Shown in pieces: positions 1 to 12,065 of a stretch of 64,000 bases of DNA. The DNA is from Timema cristinae. Lineage: Eukaryota > Arthropoda > Insecta > Phasmatodea > Timematidae. How positions within the stretch are numbered: the stretch's first letter is position 1; every line of letters starts with the position of its first letter. Location: the NCBI GenBank assembly GCA_039000515.1, contig JBCFYV010003508.1:47205265-47269264 (forward strand). The letters are read 5' to 3'. The translations under genes were made by a program, and so were the position numbers. The notes below the pieces were generated by a model that saw only the letters and a list, made by a program, of their open reading frames with translations, was not told the DNA's origin and searched no databases.

Positions 1-360
1 AGGAGAAAAAAGATTACAAATTAAGTTATTCGGGAAATAGTGGAGGTAAAGAGCGTACATGAGATAGTAGAGAAAGCAAGACTGAGATGGTATGAGCATG
101 TGATGAGAATGGAAAAGGAGAGGATGCCAAAGAAAATTATGGAAATGAAGTATGTAGTAAAAAGATTGCAGGGGAGGTTAAGAAAGAGATGGGAGGAGCA
201 GATAAAAGAACGTTTGCAAATGAAAGGAGAAGAATAGACGCAATTAAATGAGGAAGAATGGTGAAAGGATAGAGGGAGATAGAGGCATTCTACTAAACTG
301 ACCCAGCCACAGATTGAAAACAAATCATGATGATGGCTTAGAACAGCAAATGTAATGTGG
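1..360 (+). mobile_element. Non-LTR retrotransposon (LINE) 3' coding remnant
   Basis: The frame from 40 to 237 encodes a peptide with the pattern ARLRWYEHVMRM, then PKK and a basic GRLRKRWEEQI-like segment. This is the signature of the C-terminal region of many animal LINE reverse transcriptases. The fragment lacks the catalytic RT domain. The same remnant sits at 40141-40500 in the other copy, inside an odorant receptor intron. Function as a gene is unlikely. Confidence 0.7.
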
Positions 361-987
361 GATATGATCACTGTCTGACCTTTTATAGGATTTGTACCAG
401 TAGAAAATCTTCATCCTGTTGTCCTTTATATTATTATCAAATTTTGTATCGATCAGTTAATAGCTTTAGGACTGGCAGATAAATTTATTCAATGTCTTGA
501 CCTTGCTGCAAGGTGAAAGAACTTGATAGAAAAATTTAGAAACAGGTATCTAATCTATACTCTATAAAGAAACAATAATTTGTGAAATAATTACGTTTCT
601 AGGTGCAGCACTCTCGGCGTTGTCAAACAATTCATCTTCCTTAGAATTATGTTAACAAAATAGGCAGCCAACCCTACATATTTTAAATAAAGTTATTTTT
701 TTTCAAATATGTATTATAAATCACATGAACATAGATACTTGCCTTTTTGTTGTCAAATAACTTTTTTTTTTAATAATAGGTATTAATAAGTCAGTTAATT
801 TCTTTACATGATGAATGCCATAACAATGCTCGATAATTTGAATTTGTTACCACTTCTTAAGACCATTAATGTTGCAACAAGCAACTCATCGCTCGTTTTA
901 ACATGGTAAATGTAAGAAGTGTCCCCTGTTGTACTTTATTGTATCTAGTTAGTAGTAAGCAAATGTAATATTTGAATTGGTTTCCAG

Positions 988-1776
988 AGTTTCAATGTAG
1001 GCCAAGCTGCCTACAGTTGTTCGTGGTACGATGCGTCTCCAACATTCAAGTTCCGGATCCAGAATATCATCAGGAGATCTCAGAAACCGGCCACTATCAC
1101 AGCTGGGATGTTTGGAGCCTTATCATTGGTGATGTTTACAAATGTAGGACGGATATACTTCTGTAACGTAATATCGTATAAACATAATAATAAACTTTAA
1201 ACCTCACATAATTTACTATGATTAATGTTTTACCAAATTTGGGGCATCTGGTGGTGGATTGAAATACAAATCATGGGAGAATCGTTGATAGGAAATAAAT
1301 CTAGATATTCAGATCTGAGCACAATATATGTGAGAGATATATGGCATGATTTATGTAACACTCTATAGTATAGGTAGTCCATCATAGCTCAGTCGGTAGC
1401 GTGTTTGTCTACTGAGATAAGGGTCCCGAGTTATATTTCTGGCATGGCCGAAAAATGTATCATTGGTGAAATATGGACTTACCCTTTCACAGTGATGACT
1501 TAACGGCCAGGGGTTGGGTTTTGTGTCTGGTCTAAATATAAGTTGGATTATAAGTCGTGTGCTGATATAATCAGTCGGTTCAGAAAGTGCACGTTAAATA
1601 CCTCAAGTGAGTAAAATTAAAGACATCATATGTAGGACCCCATTGATAAGGATTAATTTTAAATATGAATCTAGATTTATATAGTTTATTTGTTTAACTA
1701 AGCAGCATACATTTTTTTCCAGGTGTTGCAAACATCATATTCCTACTTTGCAGTTCTACATCAAACTCAGAATTAG
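988..1776 (+). pseudogene. Odorant receptor, last two exons only (duplicate copy)
   Basis: Exon 988-1143 (156 bp, 52 codons) follows an acceptor ending tttccag and ends at a GT donor. It encodes the conserved receptor C-terminal region with WYDASP, RRSQKP and TAGMFGALSL. Exon 1723-1776 follows atttttttccag and encodes VLQTSYSYFAVLHQTQN and a stop. An AATAAA lies at 1878-1883. These match exons 5 and 6 of the receptor at 37267-41916. The upstream exons lie outside the window, so this is a partial copy. It is probably the same locus assembled twice rather than a second receptor. Confidence 0.8.
1378..1620 (+). repeat. tRNA-derived SINE, family A
   Basis: The head reads tagctcagtcggtag, a Pol III A-box-like stretch, followed about 35 bp later by a degenerate B box. 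The body ends in a tail containing gctgatataatcagt and gttcagaaagtgcacgttaa. The same tail recurs at 53810-53876 and, diverged, at 33170-33230 and 62740-62790, which defines a family. A duplicate lies at about 41517-41759. Confidence 0.6.
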
Positions 1777-4700
1777 AACATAGCAAGATTAGTAAATTAA
1801 TTATTAATTGTGATTAACTTTATAAAATACATAACTTTGATTTTCTTTTATGTTTATAGTTTCTTATTTATAAATGAAATAAAAAAGGATGTTTATTCTC
1901 TGATATTTAAAACTAAAGCCTATTGTTCATATAAGATGGAAACAAGGGCGGAGAAATCTCTCTAACCCAGGGTTGCAAGAATGTTTTTGAGAATCGTATG
2001 AAGGTTTTCGAAAAGAGCTTCAAACATTACAAATTATTATAATAATTACAAGCACTTCAACAAACTCGTGTGTTATAAAGAATTACAGAAATACTGCCAA
2101 TAGTGGCATTGTTGAAACAACGATTTGAAACCCTCGGAATTTTGGACCCAGCTCAAGGACGAGTCCATTCTGACTCGGATTTTTTTTAATAAGTTATTTT
2201 TATCTCTTTTTATGTTATAGCCTAATTCTATAAATAAGGGTTTTTAGGTTTTGTAACGATCAAGAACCTCAGAATGATTTGCATGTCACTCAATTTTCAA
2301 ATAGATCACCTACATCATGGCTGTCACTGAAAAACTATGTTTTTGTCACTCATCAAATTTTGAAGTGAAGTCACATATTTACGTAACTAATTTATTTAGT
2401 TTTATATTGGTTGTAAGAGTAAAAATTTACTAAAATTGATTAATTTAGTTGATAAAATTTATGAATCAAAATTTAAAAAAACTTGAAAGAATTATCCCTT
2501 AGAATTGAACAGCTTTACAGTATCAACTGAAATAGTGTATTTTATTCACTTACTTTACATTGTAACAGAGTCACATTTTCAATAAAATTGTGCTTTATAA
2601 TTTGTATAAATAAAAAGTCATTGAAATTAATTTTTGTTTTTATTTAAATTAATCCAATTAAGTTAATTAAATATTATCAATTGGAAATTAATTAGCAATT
2701 GAAACTGCATGCAAAATGCAATACCACTTTGGGTCATTAGTCCAGAAAAATATTATAAATTTAGAGTCGTAATATAACCTAAACAGGTAGTAAGATGGGG
2801 TGCTAAAAATAGTAACAATAATAATTCTTCAAACAAAGTTAAGCATTGCTTGCTATAACAAGACACTTCCTGGTAGTTAAATCATTGGTGCATTCTTGTT
2901 GCATGTCTGGGCCTATGTCAGGGTGCAAGACTGGGTTTAGGTTTGGGTACAAGTCCGGTAAAAGGGCTAATTGATTGAGTAAACTTGTCCACTTCCATTA
3001 CCCTCCCACACACAATGTACCAGCTAAATTTGATATAAATTCTATTTAATGTATACCCAAGAAAATTTGAATGCCTTAAAAATCATGAGCATTCAATTAT
3101 TATAGTTATTATATATTTTACTATTAAGCTCCTTTTTTGTTAAAATTAATTATTTTCTCTGCTCACTATATTACTTAAAACCATAGGTAGCATGAAAGTG
3201 TAGTAGTACAAACGCATTTACAATATTTTAATCACGTGTGTACTAATATGCTAAGCTTCTATATAAATCGCACTTTAGTTTCAATCTCTGATCACTTGAA
3301 CTAGAACGTTTATATGTTGTGTGTGAGGCAGAAATCAATGGTGTGAGTAGTATGAATGTCATAAGCGTGCTCAATGTAAGGAATTAGAAGGCAGTGTCAT
3401 GTAGAAAAATATTCGATTGCCTGAGCGTATGTCATCACTCAGTACACAGCAAGCCCATTTAATAGTTATACACAAACCTGTATGTAGAAGACACTAAGTT
3501 ATTAAAATGAGGTCCCATTTTGGAACGTTAAATAATAAATACACCCTACAAATCCACAATAATGCCCAATTAACGTCATTACTTTTCTTTTTTTAATTGG
3601 TTTGTTTGGGTGTGTTTGTATTAAGATATAACTGTTGTGTACTGGGTAGTGTAGACAATGACATGTTCAAATTCCTTCACGTGCTGATGACTTTTATTCT
3701 CTTAACATTAGGGGTGTTAGCAACCAACCCAAATCAAGCTAGTCAACCTAACAAACAAAAAAGAATCCCTAAGACAGCCATCCTGAGAAATAAGCCCTGC
3801 ACACGTAGTCAGTGTGAATGAACGTCCTAGCAGAAAACCACTCTTCCAATCAGAAAAGGAAAACAACAGTAAATCCTTACGTATGACTACATGTAAAATA
3901 CCAATATGTTGGAGCCATACGTTACAGTAGTAATAATGATTATCGTTATAATATAAAATAGTTCTTAAAAAACTATTCCTTATCACTCTAATAGATTACA
4001 TAACTTATTATAGGAATTAAACCTGAATTAAGGTAATCAGTTGGTAGCGTGACAAACAAATCTGATAGATGATCCTTGGATTTGAAATAGCTTATCACTG
4101 CCACTTAGATCAGTATTACTGCAAGGATTCTAAATTTTATCAAAAGTCAAAAGAATAAATATGATCGGGCACTAATTTTAGGTCTCTGAATACTGATTTT
4201 AATCAATAGTATGTGTCAAGAACAGGTGATCACTATAAATTGAATTTAGTAATTTTATTAAAAATTTGTGAAGTCCACAACGTAACAGGTGGGGCCTTTT
4301 TAAACTTTTATTTCGTAACATAAAGTGAAACCTGATTAAAATGGGACTCAACTAGGTCGCTGAATAAACTCAAAACATAGTGAAAGGACATTTGTCTTAT
4401 TTTTAATTTCTGTCATTATTTATACATATTAATTTATCTATGACTTCAAACTAGTTACTGTTTCTTTTGTATTAATCTTTAAACTGCCATATTTTATTCT
4501 TTAAATGTCATTCGGAAGATTGCTTGGCCAAATGTTATGTTAATTTGGAGTAGTGTATCTAAACCTTACCATCCAACATTATCAAAACTATCATATCCCT
4601 AGATCAATCTAATCTTCCATACATCAGGCTATCCTGGACCTACCATGATATAATACTGTAAGGGCCAGAGTCTATAAATAATTACCTGAACTTTTCAAAT

Positions 4701-5785
4701 AAGTCTGTTCATTTTAAACTAAAAATAAACTTATTTTGACACTTTCATAAGCTTAGGTACTTTTGAATATTTATAATTATATTTCAAGTTACGTGATCTA
4801 TGAGACTAATTTTTGACATAGTGTACATTTTGGGAGATACAAGATTTATACTTCTTATGACTATGTCAGTTAAATGTTTTTAATTCCTTGTTTTGCTAGC
4901 CGGTGGCTAGTTTTTGTCTTGATCCACAATCTCTCTTCACTCATTAGACTCATTCATAGAAAAAAAATACTGAAATCCTGTTGGGGTCACCAATATCTAG
5001 TTGTTTATTTTATAGATTCAAAATCCTAAACACCATTAATTCAGTCTTTTTTTTTAACTTTTACAAATACATCTGTCTACAATGAATAAATTTATAATTT
5101 GATCACCCCTCCCATTACTTTATAATCTAGAAAACACTCGGTTGGCTTCAAAAAACTAAGGTCTACCCTTATTAGAAAAAACCTTTTTAATTTTTTTAAT
5201 TTATATAACAAATTAAATTGTAATCAAAACAATTGATGGCAATAGTAACCATCATGCATACCACTTTCTGCTTTTTTGGCTTTATATATTAGCCAATGAT
5301 GTTGTAGCCGTTTTGGCATGCAGGATCATGGCAAATCGCGCACAGGATCATGGGAAAGTCACACTTCATCATCAATAGTCTATTTACATTTTCAAAGTGA
5401 TTTGGCCCAACTCTTATATAAGTTATGTAATAAAGTAAATAAAATATTAACATATTGTGCCATAACAAAGAAAAAAAGTCTAAAGTAGAATGGATAAAGC
5501 CTATTATCACCCATTTGACTATTTTCAACCACTACAGTATTTTTAATGGTAACTCGTACTGTTGGTTACACAAACTAAACCGCCAAGTTTGTTAGTGATG
5601 AAGATGTCTGTTTTTAAATTCCAGTTAATGAACTGGTGATAGGTAGGGCTCTCTCTTACAATTTATCATTTTAATGCAAATTCAGGTGAATTTAATTTAA
5701 ATTAACCTTCTAACCCAAAACCCCTTATATTAAGTATTAGGCTGGTAACCTTTGTTTTGAACATACTGATTAATTTAAAATAAAA
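1777..5785. other. AT-rich flank without recognised genes
   Basis: Downstream of the duplicated receptor exons I see no exon with coding character. A short tail of SINE family B (aacaggtagtaagatgggg) lies near 2786-2830. The rest is AT-rich with short homopolymer runs and matches 41917-45926 in the other copy. Confidence 0.5.
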
Positions 5786-6045
5786 CACCTGTGTGGCTGA
5801 ATGGTCTAAGGCATAACTCTCGTGGTAACCTAGACTGTTGGTGACGGGGAGAACAGAGTTTGAATCTCAGTCGGGTGTAGGTCTAATGAGTGTTTTTTTT
5901 CAAAATGATTTTTCACTCTCCCTTCATGCAAATCTAGGTACAATTCCTCTAAACTTAACCTTCCTCATCCCTAACTCATTAGCATAGTTAGTACATATGT
6001 GTATAATTGAACAGGTAGTAAGACGAGGTGTTAAAAAAAATTAAA
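5786..6045 (+). repeat. tRNA-derived SINE, family B (full length)
   Basis: The head gtgtggctgaatggtctaag and the B-box-like tttgaatctcagtcggg resemble a leucine/serine-type tRNA gene. The body has a pyrimidine-rich middle, and the tail reads gaacaggtagtaagacgagg followed by ttaaaaaaaatt. At least ten full or partial relatives are in the window. The copy at about 45927-46190 is its duplicate. Confidence 0.65.
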
Positions 6046-6146
6046 CAAAAAGCTGAAACATTCTTTAAGTAGAACTCTGGAAATCTACATGTCTATTTCA
6101 TGTGTAATGAGTTTTATAGTGTTTCAATAACAAAAACCAGTTTGAA

Positions 6147-6246
6147 NNNNNNNNNNNNNNNNNNNNNNNNNNNNNNNNNNNNNNNNNNNNNNNNNNNNNN
6201 NNNNNNNNNNNNNNNNNNNNNNNNNNNNNNNNNNNNNNNNNNNNNN
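6147..6246. other. Assembly gap (100 N)
   Basis: Exactly 100 N, a conventional scaffold gap of unknown true length. The left contig ends inside sequence that continues without a gap at 46290. Confidence 0.99.
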
Positions 6247-6760
6247 TTAAAATTTAAAAAGCATATGATAGTGTGGATGGCATTGAAGGAGGCTTAGATT
6301 AAGGAATATGTAAATTGTGAAAGGGTCGGAGAGGTTTCAGTTAAAAAATGGAGTGTCCTTTCCCCTTTCCCACTATTTTGTATGGTGGTAAATTTAGAGT
6401 GGTAGAGAAACTGGTAGCATTGATGTTATGGAGAGATAAAGAAAAGAAACAGAATGAGTATGGTGAAAACAAAACAGAGAACGATGATATAACTTAAAGA
6501 AGCAAGGTGTGTAAAGTATCTTAGGAGGGTGATTGAGGTGAAAGGGACACCAGGACGAGGTTTTCTACTTTGTAAAAGAAGAAGTGCCGCATGAGAAACC
6601 ACGAGAATGAAGTTTTTGAGTAGCATGCTAGCTGAGTGGGGTTAGATGAGGATTCCAAAGAAGATTAATGGATCTGAAGTATGCAGGTAAGAGACCACAG
6701 CCATTTTACTAACAAAGTCTGCCACTGGCTGGAAACAGTTCATCCCTGTAGGGCTGTTAG
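6247..6760 (+). mobile_element. Degenerate LINE reverse transcriptase remnant
   Basis: Scattered motifs such as a YLRRVIEVKG-like phrase near 6519-6545 and the later GGATTCCAAAGAAGATT (IPKK-like) resemble the RT-to-C-terminal stretch at 39770-40400. Stops and frameshifts interrupt it. Assignment rests on this resemblance only. Confidence 0.4.
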
Positions 6761-7929
6761 GACATAAATAAGCTTAGTGTAATATAGTATCAATTACAGG
6801 TTAAAAATCATCTTTCTCTGGAGGAAGGTCCAAGGAAACAGCTGTGCTCCAGATGATATAGATCAAGGTTTCTATCACAGTCGGATCAGTGGCCATAGGT
6901 GCTGCTAGCTCTTATTCATTGGGGGGGCACAGCTTTAACCAAGCCTGTACTCTGTATTTTTTTAGGGCAGGGTGTACTTGCAGCGAAGTCCCTAAATTGA
7001 GTTGTCAATTTTTTAAGGTGTTCTATGTGTTGCTATAAAGACTCCACTATGCTACAAGCCTAGGAACAAAAAAAATATATTACCATCCATACCTCCTTCC
7101 TTCTCACAACCCAGAAAATAACCAATTTTCCCCTCAAATCAAAGGGAAAATAATATATTTTTACAAACTCAATAAGGAATATGTGCTGTGATAACTTATT
7201 TAGCCTAGGCAGCAAACTAAAACTTCTTAATAAACATATGTTAATAAGGTGCACAACAGCACTCAAAATTGCTATTTGAAAAAAGCAAATAAAACAAATT
7301 TGGCAACACTGGCTGGAACTAACCACAGAAAATATAGAGGAAATGAAACTATTTCCAAGTCAAACTGCACCTACTAGCACTTTTATTATATAAATTGACA
7401 CCCCCACTGCGAGAACCAGTTTTTCCAAGCTTCCTATTTGAGCAAATTATTGGGAGGGGGGAATGGCCTCCTCCCCCTCCTCTAGCAGTAGAGAGTAAAA
7501 CACAAACTGGTCCAAGGTGTTGCTGGTCACTCGCCCCACAAAAAGAGGTTTAGGCTGTAATATATATACAATCCTCTTGGAGGAAAAGATTACGAGCCCC
7601 ACCCGTGAGTGAATAAAAAAAACCCGGATAATGTTATACCCATCCACAAATAGGTAAGAGACAAGATAACAGGCAGCACCTAAGCTATAGCTCAACCCTT
7701 TATTTACTCCCTTCTGCATCCAGAAAAGTACGTAATTACATGTGAACTTGGCCCCTTATTCAAAAACTTTAGCTCGCAAAGAACACGAAAAAAGGTTGGC
7801 GGTTTTCATAGAAGAAAAAATCAAATATTGAGTTTAATTTTCTTCACGTGATCTAATGAAAACCTACTAGGACATTTAACATGTGAATAAAATTAAACTC
7901 TATAAGAGACCTTTTCTCGTGTTCCCTGC
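6761..7929. other. AT-rich stretch, no gene recognised
   Basis: No exon with splice sites and coding bias was found on either strand. The open frames on the minus strand at 7060-7326 and 7447-7719 lack recognisable motifs and look like chance. Confidence 0.4.
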
Positions 7930-8167
7930 AGGCAAGATGAACCCTCCTCTCCCAGCGATGAGGAACACCGACAGGTACATCTGCCCCGTGTACAAGACTT
8001 CCATCCTCTCCAACAACGGAAAAGCAGCAGAGCTACGAGACACTCGAGGGGTCAGCCTTGCTCACCGACCGAACTCCATCCTTACTTTGTACCCAAGATT
8101 AAGAACAGCAAATAAAAAAAAGTCTGAATGTGAACACCTGACATTTTATTTCTCATCCCCTGTGTGA
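7930..8167 (+). CDS. Candidate terminal exon with dynein-heavy-chain-like CPVYKTS motif
   Basis: A strong acceptor (ttctcgtgttccctgcag) ends at 7929. The following ~180 bp are much more GC-rich than the surroundings and read KMNPPLPAMRNTDRYICPVY KTS before diverging. The CPVYKTS phrase is typical of the extreme C-terminus of axonemal dynein heavy chains, which drive ciliary and flagellar beating. The expected continuation of that family is not seen here. The frame stays open to a stop at 8165-8167 and an AATAAA follows at about 8171. No upstream exons were found, so this could be the last exon of a gene outside the contig, an orphan fragment, or a chance match. Confidence 0.3.
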
Positions 8168-8358
8168 CAGAATAAACACATGCAAAAGTCCCCCTCGGAG
8201 ATCAGAGACTAAACTAGACAAAGGAACATGAGCTGGTAACAATTTTCATTCATTACACGTGGCTCAACACCTTCCTTCATATAATTCATCCACAGCAAGC
8301 AAAGAACTAACATCCTGACATTGGATTCATTTTAAATAATCCAATCAACTTCACATAA

Positions 8359-8815
8359 GAGTCCTATAGTAGATATAGTCTACATCACATTAATTTACAA
8401 GGCTTCAGAGTGCTATAGTAGATAATATAGTCTACATCACATTCTTAATTCACAAGAGTGCTATAGTAGTTATGGTCTACATCACATTCTAGTGTCTCAT
8501 TAGAGTGCTATAGTAGATGATATAGTCTACATCACATTCTTAATTTACAAGGCTTCATCAGAGTGCTATATTCAACATTACATTCTTAATGCTTCATCAG
8601 AGTGCTATAGTAGATAATATAGTCTACATCACATGGCTTCATAAGAATGCTATAGTAGATGATATAGTCTACATCACATTCTTAATTTACAAGGCTTCAT
8701 TAGAGTGCTATAGTAGATAATATAGTCTACAATGCTCCATCAAAGTGCTATAGTAGAGGATATGGTCTACATCACATTCTGTCTTACTATAGTAGATGAT
8801 AGGGTTTACATCACA
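8359..8815. repeat. Irregular tandem repeat built on gctatagtagat...atagtctac
   Basis: About eight units of roughly 50-75 bp share gagtgctatagtagat, a short spacer, atagtctacatcacattctt and, in several, aatttacaaggcttcat. Each unit contains GTAGA...TCTAC, so every unit could fold into a small hairpin. Unit length varies through loss of the tail segment. Confidence 0.75.
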
Positions 8816-8839
8816 AGAGAACTAATTCCCATCAACTCT

Positions 8840-9655
8840 CCACTATAATCCTACAAAATAAAGTCAGAGTTTAGTCACTACCGAGCTGCTCAGTGTTTAA
8901 GTTTCTTAATGTACATTCACTCTTTTTTAAATCAATCCTCAAGTATCTTTCATTCACCTAGTTTCACCGGCATGCTAAGAAGATTTCTATTTCGCCCCAG
9001 ACAATACAACACCACATTAGATGCAATGCTCTTATTGAAACTTCCTCACAAAGAACAACTACGGCAAGAGTGAGTAATCTCCTCAACTCTCTCTGACAAC
9101 ACCTTCCTAGCTAGAACTTATCACTAGAAGGTGTAGGAGATTCGTTTGTATGTAATAAAACAACACAAATAAGTTTTTAAAATATATTTATAAGGTACAT
9201 GACAATTATATATACACAAATAAAACAAACACACAATAAGTTATCACAATAGATCTGATCTTAAGCTGGTTCAGGTAGGAAACATGTGACAAGTATCTTT
9301 ATTTGTACATCAACAAAACTTTGGCTAATGAGAGTCTTACATTATTCAGATTTATACTTCTCCATAAGGGTTCAAACAAACTATAGACGAGTTGATTAAA
9401 CAGAGGAATATGTTTTGTGATCAATTGAAAATTACATAATTCAGCCATGCCTTTATAACAATAAATTTTACAACTTCCTAGCTCAAGATAAGTAATCTTG
9501 CCTAATTAAATAGACAGGTAATCATTTTTAAGATTCGTGGCCCCAAATCAACAACCTTTTAATATTATAACAATGTTACTACTATGATTAAGGACCCTCT
9601 CACCAAGGTTCATCAGCATATGCTCATGCAAACATAAAATAAATTTCGCATGGCG
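8840..9655. other. Non-coding stretch, no gene recognised
   Basis: AT-rich sequence with no repeats or exons that I can support. Confidence 0.4.
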
Positions 9656-9694
9656 CCTACACACACACACACGCACGCACACACACACACACAC
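9656..9694. repeat. (CA)n microsatellite
   Basis: An almost uninterrupted CA dinucleotide run with two CG interruptions. Confidence 0.9.
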
Positions 9695-10141
9695 ATTCGT
9701 AGATCTGACTCTCGAGGAGGATCCAGTCTCCAGCAGTTCCCCACCAGAGATACTGGAACACAGGAGCAGGCAGTCAGATAGAAGAACACCCCTCTAGAGC
9801 AGTTTTGGTTTGTGGGCTCCTGCGGTGTCGGACCACACTGAATTCTATTGAAACATCAAATATATGTTTTTAAATTACCGAGTCTAAGGAACAAAGTAAC
9901 TCATATCAGGGGTACAGGCAAAAAATGGGAGGTCATATTACACGGGACAACTTTTAAATCTTGAACCCCATAAGGATCTCAGACAATACATTTTTTTTTA
10001 AAATAACAGACCTCTTAACCACAATCCAAAGTGAATTAGAAAGGTCTCATGATTGTAGCACTAACTCAGGTTAAGTTAAAGTTGGATTGTACCCCCTTTT
10101 ACATATGGACATTTATAAGCCTTTGTTTCATTCTGTACGGT

Positions 10142-10258
10142 CTACCCCCCTGGTTATAGGAATGGTTACTAATCACACTGATGTGATAGACTGTAACACA
10201 CTACCCCCCCTGGTTATAGAAATGGTTACTAATCACACTGATGTGATAGACCGTAACA
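10142..10258. repeat. 60-bp direct repeat, two copies
   Basis: Two adjacent ~60-bp units starting ctaccccccctggttatag and containing ggttactaatcacactgatg differ at only a few positions. Confidence 0.85.
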
Positions 10259-10287
10259 ACATTCACACACTGCTGACGTTAATAACT

Positions 10288-10430
10288 AGTCTAGATTTGT
10301 TTTAAGAATGTTCAGGATATATTCCCAACGGTTTGATCACCTTGATCATTGAACATGAAAGGTTCAGCTAACAAGGTGTGCAAACTGTTGGGAATATATT
10401 CTGACCATTTCTTAAAACAAATCTAGCCTT
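10288..10430. repeat. Inverted repeat (foldback), ~48-bp arms
   Basis: The left arm (about 10288-10336, with tagatttgttttaagaatg and atattcccaac) is the reverse complement of the right arm (about 10379-10428, with gttgggaatatatt and ttaaaacaaatcta). A ~43-bp loop separates them. It may be a foldback MITE remnant; no target duplication was identified. Confidence 0.7.
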
Positions 10431-10989
10431 GCTATTATCAGGTGTTTTATCTTTTTTATTTACACATTTGTATAAGGTGGTTGGCTTGTAATAAACTGAC
10501 CTACATGTGATTAAGGAGTCTATATTTGAATCTCAGCTGGGTGAATTAGAGGTCTCTTGCAGCAGCATTTGATGGGCCCCGAGAGATCGTCATGATCATG
10601 GAGTCGTGAGTGAATGTTGTTACAATCCGGCCCTGGACCCTGTGAGACAAGGAATGGCATCTGGAACAGAGAGTGAGGTAGGTCATGAAACAAGAACACG
10701 TTCAATCCAGCCATACAGAAATAAACCTACCAAAAGAAACCACAAAGTTTTTGATGCCTACTTCTCCTCAAATCTTGGACCCTGATTCCAAAAAGTAGGT
10801 TTTAATCTACTCTGATGATTTATTTGAGTTTTAAAATACAATCTAATTATTTGTATTAGGAACACAATCAAAACCGAGCTAAATTTCTGTTTGCTCATTA
10901 TATCTAACATATCTTAAATTTGTATTTTCTTTAGTTAACTTTAAGATGTTAATCAAAATAAACATCATCTCATCTCGGGGAAAGCCTCA

Positions 10990-11408
10990 CTTGTCCGCCA
11001 CCTCCTTCCCCTCCTGTTATTCTAATAGCTAGATCTGAACGCCACACAGAGCTACTATACCATACATAGGGAGGCTGGGATGGACCATCACTTGTCCGCC
11101 ACCTCCTTCCCCTCCTGCTATTCTAATAGCTAGATCTGAACGCCACACAGAGCTACTATACCATGCATAGGGAGGCTGGGATGGACCATACTTGTCCGCC
11201 ACCTCCTTCCCCTCCTGTTATTCTAATAGCCAGATCTGAACGCCACACAGAGCTACTATACCATGCATAGGGAGGCTGGGATGGACCATCACTTGTCCGC
11301 CACCTCCTTCCCCTCCTGTTATTCTAATAGCTAGATCTGAACGCCACACAGAGCTACTATACCATGCATAGGGAGGCTGGGATGGACCATCACTTGTCCG
11401 CCACCTCC
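10990..11408. repeat. 101-bp minisatellite, 4 full copies
   Basis: Units begin cttgtccgccacctccttcc at about 10990, 11091, 11191, 11292 and 11393, a period of 100-101 bp. Each contains tagatctgaacgccacacag and gggaggctgggatggacca. Copies are about 97-99% identical by eye. The fifth is truncated after the first ~16 bases. Confidence 0.95.
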
Positions 11409-11572
11409 TGTTCCCCTGATGATCTCATCTCCACGTTGTACCCCATGACCATCAGAGGACGGACTGGACCACGCGACTATCCCTGATCACATGACAGAGG
11501 GATGACCAACTGAGGGCCTGAAAATACAGATACACAGTGACTATCTTATACATAGATGGTCTATTATTATTA

Positions 11573-11700
11573 TTTTTAGTTGTCACCGCATCTTACTAAC
11601 CGTTCAGGTCGTATACATAACTACTAACACGCTAAACTGTTGGGATTATGAAGATTGAAATTAGAGGAAGTGTACCCGCAGTTGCGAGAAGCTGTGTTTT
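11573..11700 (-). repeat. SINE family B fragment (3' half, reverse)
   Basis: Read on the minus strand it ends with the family tail (complement of ccgcatcttactaaccgttcag). The body phrase agaggaagtgtacccgca also matches other members. Confidence 0.6.
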
Positions 11701-11887
11701 AAGACAACGTTAACTGATTGAGTCGGACTTTAGTACAGTCCACACAACATTAAGACCTAAATTTTCATACGATATAAAACTGCCACATAAATTATACTAG
11801 CTACAAATAATAGTTTACCAATGTTGACAGCAGTTTAATTTTAGACAATAAGATGAAAAAAAAAGTTTTATTGGTAAAATGAGAGAA

Positions 11888-12065
11888 ACCTACTTTGATG
11901 GTCTAATGGTCCAAGGAGTCAGTTTCGCACTAGACAGGAATGCCGGTGACTGTAGGTTCAAATCCCTGTCAGATGTACTGGGCATATTCGGGTACACACT
12001 TATTATAAATTCAACCTTCTTAGTTCCTTAACTAACTTATGTATCGGTTGAACGATTTTATAATT
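11888..12065 (+). repeat. tRNA-derived SINE, family B-like
   Basis: The head tgatggtctaatggtccaag is followed by a B box, taggttcaaatccctgtcag, and a body phrase gggtacacacttattataaa. The standard 3' tail is absent. Confidence 0.55.

Larger units (their letters stand above)
1..6146. repeat. Near-identical 6.15-kb duplicate of 40141-46290
   Basis: Bases 1-6146 align end to end with 40141-46290. Differences are mostly one-base insertions or deletions (for example extra g near 980, missing g near 5738) with very few substitutions. The copy stops exactly at the N gap at 6147, whereas the other copy runs on into unique sequence. The window boundary hides how far it extends to the left. The simplest reading is an unmerged haplotype or a scaffolding duplicate. 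A recent tandem duplication is possible but would have to end by chance at a contig end. Confidence 0.93.

Noticed and set aside
988..1776. A second, separate odorant receptor gene
   Set aside because: Sequence is virtually identical to exons 5-6 at 41126-41916 including introns and flanks; an assembly duplicate is more likely.
3717..3986. 89-residue minus-strand frame, also at 43860-44129
   Set aside because: Preserved only because the two regions are duplicates; no splice context or motif.
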